Origin: G963665405 sp963665405 | Lineage (GTDB): Bacteria > Chloroflexota > Dehalococcoidia > Lucifugimonadales > G963665405 | Direction: 5' to 3' | Assembly (NCBI GenBank): GCA_963665405.2 | Contig: OY762261.2 | Span: 1,054,001-1,118,000, forward strand | DNA: 64,000 nt | Part shown: one piece after another, positions 37,711-46,498 of the stretch | Layout of the letters: the number at the start of each line of letters is the position of its first letter | Position numbering within the stretch: the first letter of the stretch is position 1 | Program-made: the position numbers and the translations under genes | Notes under the pieces: generated by a model | The model's input: the letters and a program-made list of their open reading frames with translations, nothing else | Databases searched by the model: none | Told to the model about the DNA's origin: nothing

Positions 37711-37994
37711 TGCCTGACCGATGGGTCAGGTGCGCCCTGTCTTGCGGTGCAGGGGAGCACGCCGCATAAGCAAATGAGCCCAGTCCGGGCACGAGCTTGA
37801 GCATCGCGCGAGTTCTTCACGGGTTCCGGCCGCCACCTCACGGATCGTTCACATCGGTCTCGTGAGCTGAAGCCCGTACGCCCTGGGTGGGGCGATATCG
37901 GACGACGCGTGCGGCCCGGCGATCCGAGCGCGTAGAGGCAAGAGACCCGGTTGGGCCTAGCCGGCACGGCCGGAAGGCCGAAGGAGGAGTAGGA

Positions 37995-38228
37995 ATGTGG
38001 GGATACCACGACGGGATGGGATGGTGGATGGTATTCGCTGGCGGGGGGATGCTGGCATTCTGGGCTGTCGTCGGAGGAGTTGTGATCTGGACAATCCGCG
38101 GGAGCGGTCACTCGAACCGACTGGACCGTGACGGAGGTGGGTCGCCCATCCGAATCGCGAAGAGGAGGCTCGCCTCAGGAGAGATAACCGTGGAGCAGTT
38201 CGAGGACCTACGGAAGGCGCTGGAGTAG
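37995..38228 (+). CDS. Small membrane protein with SHOCT domain
   Basis: 77 residues from ATG 37995, with AAGGAGG at 37981-37987. Start MWGYHDGMGWWMVFAGGG, one TM helix (about 13-37), a short basic linker, and a C-terminal SHOCT motif (IAKRRLASGEITVEQFEDL). SHOCT proteins are small and often mediate oligomerisation; function here is unknown. The upstream longer frame lacks a credible start. Confidence 0.85.
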   Translation: MWGYHDGMGWWMVFAGGGMLAFWAVVGGVVIWTIRGSGHSNRLDRDGGGSPIRIAKRRLASGEITVEQFEDLRKALE

Positions 38229-38339
38229 GACAGCCTGCCCCGAGCCTGTCGAGGGAGCGTCATACAGACGTAACCCCTCCCCCTTTCTCAAGGGAGCGGC
38301 TACGGTTCGGAGGCGAGGTGCACAAAGCCCGTCGGACTC

Positions 38340-40216
38340 CCCAGATTCCCCACCTGACATGGTTGGGAGCTGCTTGGTGTGCTTTCAGGGGGTGTCCGGA
38401 TGTCGACCAGGGGTGACGCATGACATGATCGGGCATCGGACAGGGTCTCGGGTGCCGTCTTTGAGGGTATCGGCAGCGGTTCGCTGCCAATTATGGCTGT
38501 TCTCAGGCCAAAGAAGGCATGGCCGAGCCTGGCAACTCGGCAGAGTCGCCTACAAACCGATGCTCCAGGCAGGGTCGCCTATGCTCGATGCGGCTCGGCA
38601 GCCAGCGCCAATATCCTCTGCCGCGCCCTGAGCAGCAACTCGTATGAGGGATGGCCCCGGGCCAGACGGATGATCAACCTCCTGGCGTGACGCATCACAC
38701 GGCCCGGTAGGGCGATCAGGGCGAAGCGCACCGCCTTCAGACGCTTGCCCACCCACTGTTCGCCCAACACCAGCCGCTTCATGGCAGAGTTCAGGTTGAA
38801 GGCCAGCACCGATATGGCCCACCATGCGGCGTTGGCCCCGAACAGCCCCGACGGCAGCCGGCCCCCAGCCAAGTCACTCTTCAGAACGCTGTGGACCTCC
38901 TCGCCCTTGCCGCACCTCTGTCTCGACCACCAGATCAACTCATCTGCCGTAATGCTCCGGTTGGTCACCACGCCGAAGACCTTGTACCAGCCTCTGTTGG
39001 ACAGCTCCATCGCGGGGAATGGAAGCTCCATCTGCCCCTCCATTCCCGGCAGAGGCTGTTCGATCAACCGCTCCCTGGTAGCTATGAACCGATACTCAGG
39101 GCTGTTCTTGGAGTGCCCTATCCAGTTAGGCACGAAGTTCACATCAGCCCACTGCTGACCCGTGTCCACACGATGCTCCCCAACCTTGCGGTACAGCGTC
39201 TGCCAGTCTTGCTCGGCGACCTCGGACACCGCACGGCGGAACTCCGTCGTCACGTCGACCCCAACCGCAAACTCGATCACCCCGAACCGCTCGTCTCCAC
39301 CCTCCGCGCAGTACCGCAGCAACTCCCGCTGGTACCCCGCCGTATCCGACCTCAGCATCACCTTCTCCACCCCCGCAGGCAGACGGCCCAGCACTTCAAT
39401 CAACACTCGCAACTGCTGATGGCCCGCAGGTACGTTGCCGTCCCGAAACTCCGAATGCACGATCAACTCGGCCTCTGACCAGTAGGTGATCAGCGGCTGG
39501 TACGCCCTGTACTTCTTGTAGCTGGGGAGCGCCTCCTGCTTGCGCGTCTCCACCAGTGTGGCATCCATGTCCAGAGTGGCCTCGGTCTGAGGCGAACGGC
39601 TCTGCGCGAAGCCCACTAGGTCGGCGTTCACCTTGCGCAGACCCTTCATAGCTCCATTGGGAGCAGGTATGAATGCTCTGTGAGCTTCCCGCATCGACTC
39701 CTCGCCCGCGTCATGGAACCTCTCCAGATACCGGAACACCGCAGACTCCGACGGCACGCTCCGACGACGCTCGACTCGCCATCTCTTCTCCAACGCCCTG
39801 CGCTCGCTGAGACGCATACCACAGGTCTCGAACTCTCGAAACATCCTGCACAGCCCTCTGTCCTTCTCAAGGAGATCAAGGTCGGACACCGACTCGCCGC
39901 CTGCCAAGTTCAGCAGCATCAGCGAGATGATCATCTGGCTGTCCGTCCAGCCCTGACCTCTCTCCCGCAGTCTCACGTGGCGCTCTACCGATGACCTCAA
40001 ACCCGCTGCTTGCATCAACTCCAGGTACGTCATCAGGCCGGACAGCCCCGTCATACCCGTCGAGCCCTTCTCCTGCTCGTACTGGAATGCCAGTAAGCCT
40101 TGCTTCATAATAGCTGCACCTCGTTGGTGATCGTTTCTCTTGGTCAAGAAACATCTTAGCCCGCTTCGTGGCGGGCGCCAACGAGGTCTTTCTCTTATCT
40201 AGGTGGGGAATCTGGG
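38340..40216 (-). mobile_element. IS1380-family insertion sequence, copy 1, with 4-bp target duplication
   Basis: Terminal inverted repeats CCCAGATTCCCCACCT (38340-38355) and AGGTGGGGAATCTGGG (40201-40216), 16 bp perfect. ACTC flanks both ends (38336-38339 and 40217-40220), a 4-bp target duplication as expected for IS1380. Length 1877 bp with one transposase gene. It landed just upstream of the NuoE-like gene's promoter region. Confidence 0.93.
38579..40108 (-). CDS. IS1380-family transposase
   Basis: About 509 residues from ATG 40108 (40147 is a possible upstream start). DDE-type transposase with conserved acidic motifs: TLDMDATLVETRK, MLRSDTAGYQRELLRY, and the C-terminal Glu region GKGEEVHSVLKSDL. 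Intact, so the element may be mobile. Confidence 0.92.
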   Translation of the reverse strand: MKQGLLAFQYEQEKGSTGMTGLSGLMTYLELMQAAGLRSSVERHVRLRERGQGWTDSQMIISLMLLNLAGGESVSDLDLLEKDRGLCRMFREFETCGMRLSERRALEKRWRVERRRSVPSESAVFRYLERFHDAGEESMREAHRAFIPAPNGAMKGLRKVNADLVGFAQSRSPQTEATLDMDATLVETRKQEALPSYKKYRAYQPLITYWSEAELIVHSEFRDGNVPAGHQQLRVLIEVLGRLPAGVEKVMLRSDTAGYQRELLRYCAEGGDERFGVIEFAVGVDVTTEFRRAVSEVAEQDWQTLYRKVGEHRVDTGQQWADVNFVPNWIGHSKNSPEYRFIATRERLIEQPLPGMEGQMELPFPAMELSNRGWYKVFGVVTNRSITADELIWWSRQRCGKGEEVHSVLKSDLAGGRLPSGLFGANAAWWAISVLAFNLNSAMKRLVLGEQWVGKRLKAVRFALIALPGRVMRHARRLIIRLARGHPSYELLLRARQRILALAAEPHRA

Positions 40217-40295
40217 ACTCGGTGCTCCGTTGTTGGGTACCGGGCCCTGTGCTATCATTGTGACGATTTTTTCAATCCTCCCTCCGAGGGCGCCG

Positions 40296-40778
40296 TTGAC
40301 GGCCAGCAGCTCAGATAATAGAGATAGCATCCTCGCGGCACTGAGCTCTCAGAGCCGCCCTACCGTTACGGTCCTGTCATGCCTTCTGGCCGTCCAGGAC
40401 GGGCTGGGGTACCTGCCGGACGAGGCCATCGAGGACGTGGCCAAGTTCATGGACGCCACCATCAACGACGTCTGGGGAGTGGCTACCTTCTACACGAACT
40501 TCCGCTTCACTCCGCCGGCGGATCACATCGTCGAGGTGTGCTGGGGCCCGACTTGTCACCTGGTGGGCGCGACCTCCATCCTGACGCGTCTCCAGGCCGA
40601 TCTCGGACTTACGGGAGAGGGGGACACTCCGGATCGCAAGGTCACGCTGCGGTACAACACCTGCCTTGGCGCCTGCGCCCAGGCACCGGTCGTGAGCGTC
40701 GACCACAGGCTGGTGGGCCGCCTGACCGAGGAGTCCGCCAGCAGCCTTGTCGGGTCCGTGGCCGGACCGGGCCGCTGA
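40296..40778 (+). CDS. NuoE/FdsG-like [2Fe-2S] thioredoxin-fold subunit
   Basis: 160 residues from TTG 40296 (GAGGG 5 bp upstream). The helical N-terminus (VLSCLLAVQDGLGYLPDEA) is followed by the thioredoxin-like [2Fe-2S] domain with Cys pairs CWGPTC and CLGAC. In NuoEFG and FdsGBA enzymes it passes electrons near the flavin subunit. It leads a three-gene set E-F-G in the fdsGBA order. The IS element lies about 80 bp upstream, so its expression could be affected by the insertion. Confidence 0.92.
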   Translation: MTASSSDNRDSILAALSSQSRPTVTVLSCLLAVQDGLGYLPDEAIEDVAKFMDATINDVWGVATFYTNFRFTPPADHIVEVCWGPTCHLVGATSILTRLQADLGLTGEGDTPDRKVTLRYNTCLGACAQAPVVSVDHRLVGRLTEESASSLVGSVAGPGR

Positions 40779-40841
40779 ACGTGAGCGTGACGCTTCTAGC
40801 CGTTGGACCGTTCCCCTCCGGGTCGTAAGGCGAGCAGAGAA

Positions 40842-42614
40842 ATGTCTACCTACCAGGAGCTCAAGGAGGAGGCCGACTCGCGGTGGCAGGCGCTCACCGC
40901 GGGCGACAGGCCGTGGATAAGGGTAGGCACGGCCATGTGCGGTCACGCCGCCGGCGCGTTTCAGGTCGTCGAGGCGCTCGAAGCCGAGCTGGCCAAACGC
41001 AGCATCGATGCTACAGTCGATAGGGTCGGGTGTCTCGGGCTATGCTTCGCCGAGCCGCTCGTCGACTTCCTCAAGCCCGGCAAGCCCAGGCTCTTCTTCA
41101 AGAACGTCACACCCGAAGACATCCCCGACATGGTGGACACCTACCTGATCCAGGACCACGTCCTCGCGAAGAGACTCCTCGGCTCGCTCGGGGAGCCCGT
41201 TCTGGTCGACGTCCCCGACCTCGCCACCCTGCCCGGATATCGGCTGCAAGAGCGAGTCGCCCTCCGCAACGCCGGTAACATCGCGCCCGACGACATCTAC
41301 CAGTACATCGCCAACGACGGTTACGCCGGGCTCAAAAAGGCCATATTCGAGATGGAGCCCGCCGACGTAATAGCCGAGGTGACCGACTCGGGTCTTAGAG
41401 GACGCGGCGGGGCTGCCTTCCCGACCGGTGTGAAGTGGAGCTTCCTGGTCCGCGCCCCCGGCCCGCCCAAGTACATCCTCTGCAACTGCGAGGAGGGCGA
41501 CCCCGGGGCCGTCAACGACAAGGGAATCCTGGAGAGCGACCCCCACACTGTCCTGGAGGGTATGGCCATCGCCGGATACGCCACCGGCGCGAGCAATGGC
41601 TTCGTCTTCATCCGTCACGGACACGATGGCCCCATCGACCGCACCGACCACGCGATACGGCAGGCCTACGAGAAGGGCCTGCTCGGCAAGAACATCCTGG
41701 GGTCCGACTTCAGCTTCGACATCGAGGTGTCTCTTACCGGCGAATCCTACGTCGCGGGCGAGGAGACGGCCCTGATGGAATCGATCGAGGGCAACCGGGC
41801 GATGCCCCGGTCGCGGCCCCCCTTCCCGGCCGCCGCAGGGGTCTGGGGAAAGCCCAGCAACATCAACAACGTGAAGACCCTGGCATACGCCCCGGTGATC
41901 ATCGGACGCGGCAGCGAGTGGTTCTCCTCCATAGGGGTCAACAAGAGCAAGGGTACCGCGATCATCTGCCTTAACGGGAACATCACCTGCCCGGGCCTCT
42001 ACGAGGTTCCCATGGGCATGAGCCTCGGGACCGTCATCAACGAGATCGGCGGCGGTGTCCCAGGAGGCAAGAAGCTCAAGCTGCTGCAGACAGGCGGTCC
42101 GCTCGGCGGTGTGCTCGGACCGGACAGCGTGGACATCAATCTCGATTTCGAGGAGATGGCGCAGGCCGGTGCGATCCTGGGCTCTGGCGGGATAATCGTC
42201 GCCGACGAAGATACGTGTGCCGTGGACATGACCCGCATCCTCATCGCCTTCGAGCAGTACGAGTCGTGCGGCAAATGCTTCCCGTGCCGTATCGGCACGT
42301 CGCACCTTCTCGAGATAGTGGAGCGGATCGCCAGGTGCGAGGGCAGGCCGGGCGATCTGGAGCTCATGCAAAGCGTGGGCGCCACCATGCAGACGGGCTC
42401 GCTGTGCGGCCACGGACAGCTCGGGTTCAATCCGATCAAGTCGGCTCTGAGCCACTTCGAGGCGGACTTCAAGATTCACCTGGAGGAGCGCCGCTGCCCC
42501 ACTGGGAGCTGTCAGCGTCCGATGCTCTCGCCCAGGAACACACGACCCTTCGGTCAGGGGCTTCCGGCGGGTGCCCAGCCGGTCGAGATAGGAAATCAGG
42601 CGGTGGCTCCCTGA
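40842..42614 (+). CDS. NuoF/FdsB/HoxF-like NADH-binding flavoprotein subunit
   Basis: 590 residues from ATG 40842. An N-terminal thioredoxin-like segment with Cys residues (AMCGHAAG, VGCLGLCFAEP), as in FdsB/HoxF, precedes the core. FMN/NADH site: SGLRGRGGAAFPTGVKW and CNCEEGDPGAVNDK. SLBB region: GTAIICLNGNI. C-terminal [4Fe-4S] motif ESCGKCFPCRIGT plus a Cys in SLCGHGQ. It oxidises or reduces NAD(H). Next gene downstream, beyond two repeats, is the molybdopterin-type subunit. Confidence 0.94.
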   Translation: MSTYQELKEEADSRWQALTAGDRPWIRVGTAMCGHAAGAFQVVEALEAELAKRSIDATVDRVGCLGLCFAEPLVDFLKPGKPRLFFKNVTPEDIPDMVDTYLIQDHVLAKRLLGSLGEPVLVDVPDLATLPGYRLQERVALRNAGNIAPDDIYQYIANDGYAGLKKAIFEMEPADVIAEVTDSGLRGRGGAAFPTGVKWSFLVRAPGPPKYILCNCEEGDPGAVNDKGILESDPHTVLEGMAIAGYATGASNGFVFIRHGHDGPIDRTDHAIRQAYEKGLLGKNILGSDFSFDIEVSLTGESYVAGEETALMESIEGNRAMPRSRPPFPAAAGVWGKPSNINNVKTLAYAPVIIGRGSEWFSSIGVNKSKGTAIICLNGNITCPGLYEVPMGMSLGTVINEIGGGVPGGKKLKLLQTGGPLGGVLGPDSVDINLDFEEMAQAGAILGSGGIIVADEDTCAVDMTRILIAFEQYESCGKCFPCRIGTSHLLEIVERIARCEGRPGDLELMQSVGATMQTGSLCGHGQLGFNPIKSALSHFEADFKIHLEERRCPTGSCQRPMLSPRNTRPFGQGLPAGAQPVEIGNQAVAP

Positions 42615-42634
42615 TCGGGTTCTTCTCCGAGGAG

Positions 42635-42745
42635 GTCCCGATAAGTTGGGATTGCCGGGAGTTTGAGGGTGTCCCTCATAGCTATACTTTCCCCCTTCCC
42701 GAGGGAAGGAGCTCAGGGGATGGGCTAGACAGATGGCCGACGAGT
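42635..42745 (+). repeat. Intergenic hairpin repeat, copy R5, with duplicated start-codon segment
   Basis: Begins GTCCCGATAAGTTGGGATTG like R1, then GGGAGTTTGAGGGTGTCCCTC and CCCCCTTCCCGAGGG. It is followed by GGGCTAGACAGATGGCCGAC, nearly the same sequence that carries the start of the next gene after R6. The ATG at 42733 opens no recognisable protein. Confidence 0.75.
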
Positions 42746-42805
42746 TAACCCACGCAGGAGGGTGCAGGGAACCCAGGTTCCGAGCAAGGGACTGCGTGAC
42801 CCCTC

Positions 42806-42930
42806 GAAGGGTGTGTGCAGAGGGGCGAAGCCCCTATGCCGGGAGTTTGAGGGTGTCCCTCATAGCTGTATTTTCCCCCTTCCCGAGGGAAGGGGCTCAG
42901 GGGATGGACTAGACAGATGGCCGACCAAAT
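42806..42930 (+). repeat. Intergenic hairpin repeat, copy R6
   Basis: AGGGTGTGTGCAGAGGGGCG, AAGCCCCTATGCCGGGAGTTT, GAGGGTGTCCCTCATAGCTG, CCCCCTTCCCGAGGG, then GGACTAGACAGATGGCCGAC. The last bases include the start codon of the 42917 gene. R5 and R6 are a tandem pair about 171 bp apart. Confidence 0.8.
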
Positions 42931-45679
42931 AACCCTGACCATCGACGGCGCTGAAGTAAAGTCGCGCCCAGGTGCCACGATCATCCAGGCGGCGATGGAC
43001 GCCGGGATGTACATCCCTTACCTCTGCTACTACCCGGGCACGAAACCCTTCGGCGCCTGCCGGATGTGCGTCGTCGAGGTCGAGGGCGGAAGAGGGAGTC
43101 CTGCCTCCTGCACCACCCCCGCCGCCGACGGCATGGTCGTGAACACCAACACGCCGGAGATAGTCAAGCTGCGCCGCGGCATCATGGAGCTGCTGATCTC
43201 CGAGCATCCCCACGGCTGCCTGACGTGCCATCGGATCGAGCTCTGCGGTGCCTCCGACATCTGCTTGAGACACGTGTCCGTAAAGGACCGGTGCCTCACG
43301 TGTCCCAAGAACGAGCGGTGCGAGCTGAAGGACACGGTGCGCTATCTCGAGTTGGACATGGACACCCCCTTCACCTACAACTATCGGAATCTTCCGCTCA
43401 AGGTCGACGACCCGTTCTGGGAGATGGACCTGAACCTCTGCATCGTCTGCGGACGGTGTGTCAGGGTCTGCGACGAGATAAGAGGCGACAGCGCCCTGGC
43501 GTTCATTTCCAGGGCTGGCCGGAGCCTGATCGGGACGTCCCAGGGGACCTCTCTGCTTGAGTCCGGTTGCGAGTTCTGTGGCGCCTGCATCGACGCCTGT
43601 CCGACCGGGGCGCTGGTCGAGCGCGACTACAAGTGGGAGAAGGCCGTCAAGACCGTAACCACCACCTGCCCTCACTGTCCCGTGGGCTGCCAGATGAGGC
43701 TGGAGGTCAACAAGCGCAACCGTGTGATCCGGGCGATCGGCGACCCCGATGCCACAGCCAACAGGGGTCAGGCATGCTTCAAGGGCAAGTTTGGGATGGA
43801 CTTCGTGAATAGCCCGAAGCGCCTGAGCAAGCCGCTCGTCAGGGAGGACGGAACCCTCCGGGAGGCGTCCTGGAACGAGGCCCTCGACCTGGTCGCCGAG
43901 CGGCTGTCCGGGATGCCCGGGGAGCAGTTCGCCCTTCTGGCGTCGCCGCGAGGCACCAACGAGGACAACTACCTCGCTCAAAAGTTCGCCCGGGTGGTGA
44001 TGCAGAGCAACAACGTCGACGTTTCGTCGAACCTGCGTCCCGAGCTCGTGCGGCCGCTGGGCGAGATGCTCGGCTACCCCGCGGCCACGAACCCGACGTG
44101 GCAGCTCGAGAGCGCCGGATGCATCCTGGTCGTCTCCAGCAACGTCACCGAGGAGCAGACCGTGGCCGCGGTGCCGATCAAGATGGCCGCGAAGCGCGGC
44201 GCTCCGCTGATCGTGATCGACCCACGGGAGACCGAGCTTACGAGGAGCGCGTCGATCTGGCTCCGGCCGCGGCCGGGGAGCGAGACGGCTCTCATCGGCG
44301 GTATCTTGCGTACCATCATCGACGAGTCTCTGGACGACCACGATTTCGTGGCCGAGCGCTGCCACAACCTGGGCGCGCTGAGAAAAAGCCTCTGGGCGTT
44401 CGACCCGATCAAGGTCGAGCAGATCACATCCACCCCCCAGGGCCAGATTCAGGAGGCCGCCCGGCTGTTCGCCGGGAGTGGGCCTGCAGCGATAGTCTAC
44501 GCCCTCGAGACCGTCCAGCCCCAAGACAGGGAGGACTGTACGGCCGCGCTGGTCAACCTCGGCCTGATCACCGGCAACGTCGGGAAGGAGTCGGGCGGGA
44601 TGTACCCGCTCTTCCTGGGCGCGAACGAGCAGGGCTCCCGAGACGTCGGCTGCGTACCCGGGCACCTCCCGGGCTACAGGGACGTAGCCGACCAGACCGC
44701 CCGCGACGAGCTCAGCTCCTCTTGGGGAGCCGAGCTACCTCAGTCGCGGGGCATCGGTGTGAGAGAGCTCCCGGCCGCCATCCGGGACGGCCGGGTCAAG
44801 GCGCTCCACATAATCGGAGACAGCCCTAGCTTCACCAACGGCGAGATGGAGGGATTCCTGGAGGCGGCACGAAAGCTGGATTTTCTGTTGGTCCAGGATT
44901 CCTTTGCCAGCGAGATCACCGAGCTCGCCGACGTCGTTCTTCCGTCGTCCGTCTTCGCCGAGAAGCAGGGGACCTACACCAATATGGAGCGCCGCGTGCA
45001 GATGCTGCGCCCGGCTTTGGGTCCCAGGGGAGACGAGGACGCCGATTGGCGGATAGTCGGCCAGATCGCCACCCGAATGGGTGCCGGTGGCTTCGACCAG
45101 CCGGACGCCGAGACCATCTTCGACGAGATCAACAACCTGATCGACCTGTACGGGGGCATCTCCTACGGGCGTCTGGAGTCAGGTGGCCTGCAATGGCCCT
45201 GTCTGGCGGCCGACATGCTCGACACTCCGGTGCTCTACGCCAACGACGATGCGTTGAAGGGCACGCTCGTAGCCATGACACTGAAGACGCCACCCGCTCA
45301 CGAGGACTCGGACCGCCCGCTGCTGCTGGCCAGGGGCCGGGTGCTGGCACAGCCCGACGAGCCCATCGAGATCGGGAAGTCTGGGAACAAGAGCGTGATC
45401 CTGCGAACCGAGGTCTTCGAGCTCCACGAGGACGACGCACGGGCTCTGGGTATCGCCGAAGGGGACCCGGTCGAGGTCGTCTCCCGGAGCGAGCGTCTCC
45501 GCGGAGTGGCGAGGCTCTCTGGGCCTCACCGGGGGGTTGTGTCCACCACCGGACTCTTCGGTGACCTTGTCATCCGTCTCGACGTCTCGAACGTGCCCGA
45601 CCCGATGCTCAAGGTTCCCGGCCTGCCTCTCGAGCCCGTGCGCCTGGAACGGATCGTCGAAGAGGCCGCCGCCGACTGA
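42917..45679 (+). CDS. NuoG/FdsA-like iron-sulfur molybdopterin oxidoreductase subunit lacking the formate-dehydrogenase Cys/Sec
   Basis: 920 residues. N-terminal [2Fe-2S] domain (CYYPGTKPFGACRMC), NuoG-type His/Cys motif (HPHGCLTCHRIELC), two [4Fe-4S] ferredoxin motifs (CIVCGRCVRVC and CEFCGACIDAC), then the molybdopterin Fe4S4 motif (CPHCPVGC) and the bis-MGD domains to the C-terminal MopB-type region. This is FdsA/FdhA architecture, but where formate dehydrogenases have DHCAR-L-(C/U)-H the sequence reads NNVDVSSNLRPELVRP, so the catalytic Cys/Sec is missing. It may be a NuoG-like electron-transfer subunit or act on another substrate. With the two upstream subunits it forms an NAD-linked EFG module; membrane subunits are absent here. 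Confidence 0.85.
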   Translation: MADQITLTIDGAEVKSRPGATIIQAAMDAGMYIPYLCYYPGTKPFGACRMCVVEVEGGRGSPASCTTPAADGMVVNTNTPEIVKLRRGIMELLISEHPHGCLTCHRIELCGASDICLRHVSVKDRCLTCPKNERCELKDTVRYLELDMDTPFTYNYRNLPLKVDDPFWEMDLNLCIVCGRCVRVCDEIRGDSALAFISRAGRSLIGTSQGTSLLESGCEFCGACIDACPTGALVERDYKWEKAVKTVTTTCPHCPVGCQMRLEVNKRNRVIRAIGDPDATANRGQACFKGKFGMDFVNSPKRLSKPLVREDGTLREASWNEALDLVAERLSGMPGEQFALLASPRGTNEDNYLAQKFARVVMQSNNVDVSSNLRPELVRPLGEMLGYPAATNPTWQLESAGCILVVSSNVTEEQTVAAVPIKMAAKRGAPLIVIDPRETELTRSASIWLRPRPGSETALIGGILRTIIDESLDDHDFVAERCHNLGALRKSLWAFDPIKVEQITSTPQGQIQEAARLFAGSGPAAIVYALETVQPQDREDCTAALVNLGLITGNVGKESGGMYPLFLGANEQGSRDVGCVPGHLPGYRDVADQTARDELSSSWGAELPQSRGIGVRELPAAIRDGRVKALHIIGDSPSFTNGEMEGFLEAARKLDFLLVQDSFASEITELADVVLPSSVFAEKQGTYTNMERRVQMLRPALGPRGDEDADWRIVGQIATRMGAGGFDQPDAETIFDEINNLIDLYGGISYGRLESGGLQWPCLAADMLDTPVLYANDDALKGTLVAMTLKTPPAHEDSDRPLLLARGRVLAQPDEPIEIGKSGNKSVILRTEVFELHEDDARALGIAEGDPVEVVSRSERLRGVARLSGPHRGVVSTTGLFGDLVIRLDVSNVPDPMLKVPGLPLEPVRLERIVEEAAAD

Positions 45680-45868
45680 CGCTGCTGCACCTTCTGACGT
45701 GTCTGACGGCCTGGGTCTTGGACCAGCCATTAGCGACTGAGCGCTGGTGACAACGTACCGACTGCCGGTGAATGGCTGGGGCTCCTCTCAGGAACTTTTC
45801 AGAATCATCGAAGTCCCGGTACGATCTTGTCCTCTTAGGATTTACACAGGCCCGGTACACGGAACCCA

Positions 45869-46498
45869 ATGAACTACAGACTTATAGCGACAGAAGTTGG
45901 AGATCTGGTCAAGTGGGACTCGTCGGTGAATGAAATCTTGCGTATCGCGAGGGCGCTCTTTCCTTTCGAGGTCGAAGAGTTTCCTAACGACGCGATCACT
46001 TCGGTCCGGGCGCAGACCGTGTACAACTGCGTCTTATCTCTTGCTAGGCGCAATATGAACCACGACAAGCGAAACGACCTACTCGTCGGGTTCTGCCGAA
46101 GGGTCGTGCCGGATCAGAATAGAGATAGTCTCGAGCAGATTCTCAGGGATGGCTTGGGCCCGTCCACCGCCGCCTTGAACGAGACTCAACAGGAGTTCTC
46201 ATCTCGAGGATTCCACCCATCAGTGATCGAGCACTGTCGGATTCTGTACGCTCAAGGTAACTATTTCCACGCTGTGTTCGAAGCCTGTAAGGTCTACAAC
46301 AAACAGGTCCAGGCGAAGGCCCAAAGCAAGTCGGACGGGGATGCGCTCATGCTGGGTGTATGGGGCTGTGAAAAGGGAGTCCTGAAAATTACGCAGTGCC
46401 AGAGCGAGACCGATCGCAATGTTCAGGACGGGGTCAAGTTCTTGTCGGCTGGTCTGATGCGGGCGATGCGGAACCCAACCGCACACGAGCCAGCCTAA
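45869..46498 (+). pseudogene. TIGR02391 (Ymh-like) protein, 5' part, interrupted by IS copy 2
   Basis: 209 codons ending at RNPTAHEPA then TAA supplied by the insertion sequence. Family members continue with a WPI-D/E-x2-D segment after the conserved RNPTAHEP; here that piece (LDWPIDKKDCLDML) is found right after the insertion at 48217. The N-terminal part contains GFHPSVIEHC and NYFHAVFEACK. Family function is unknown, often linked to mobile or defence loci. Lower GC than its neighbours suggests acquired DNA. Confidence 0.85.
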
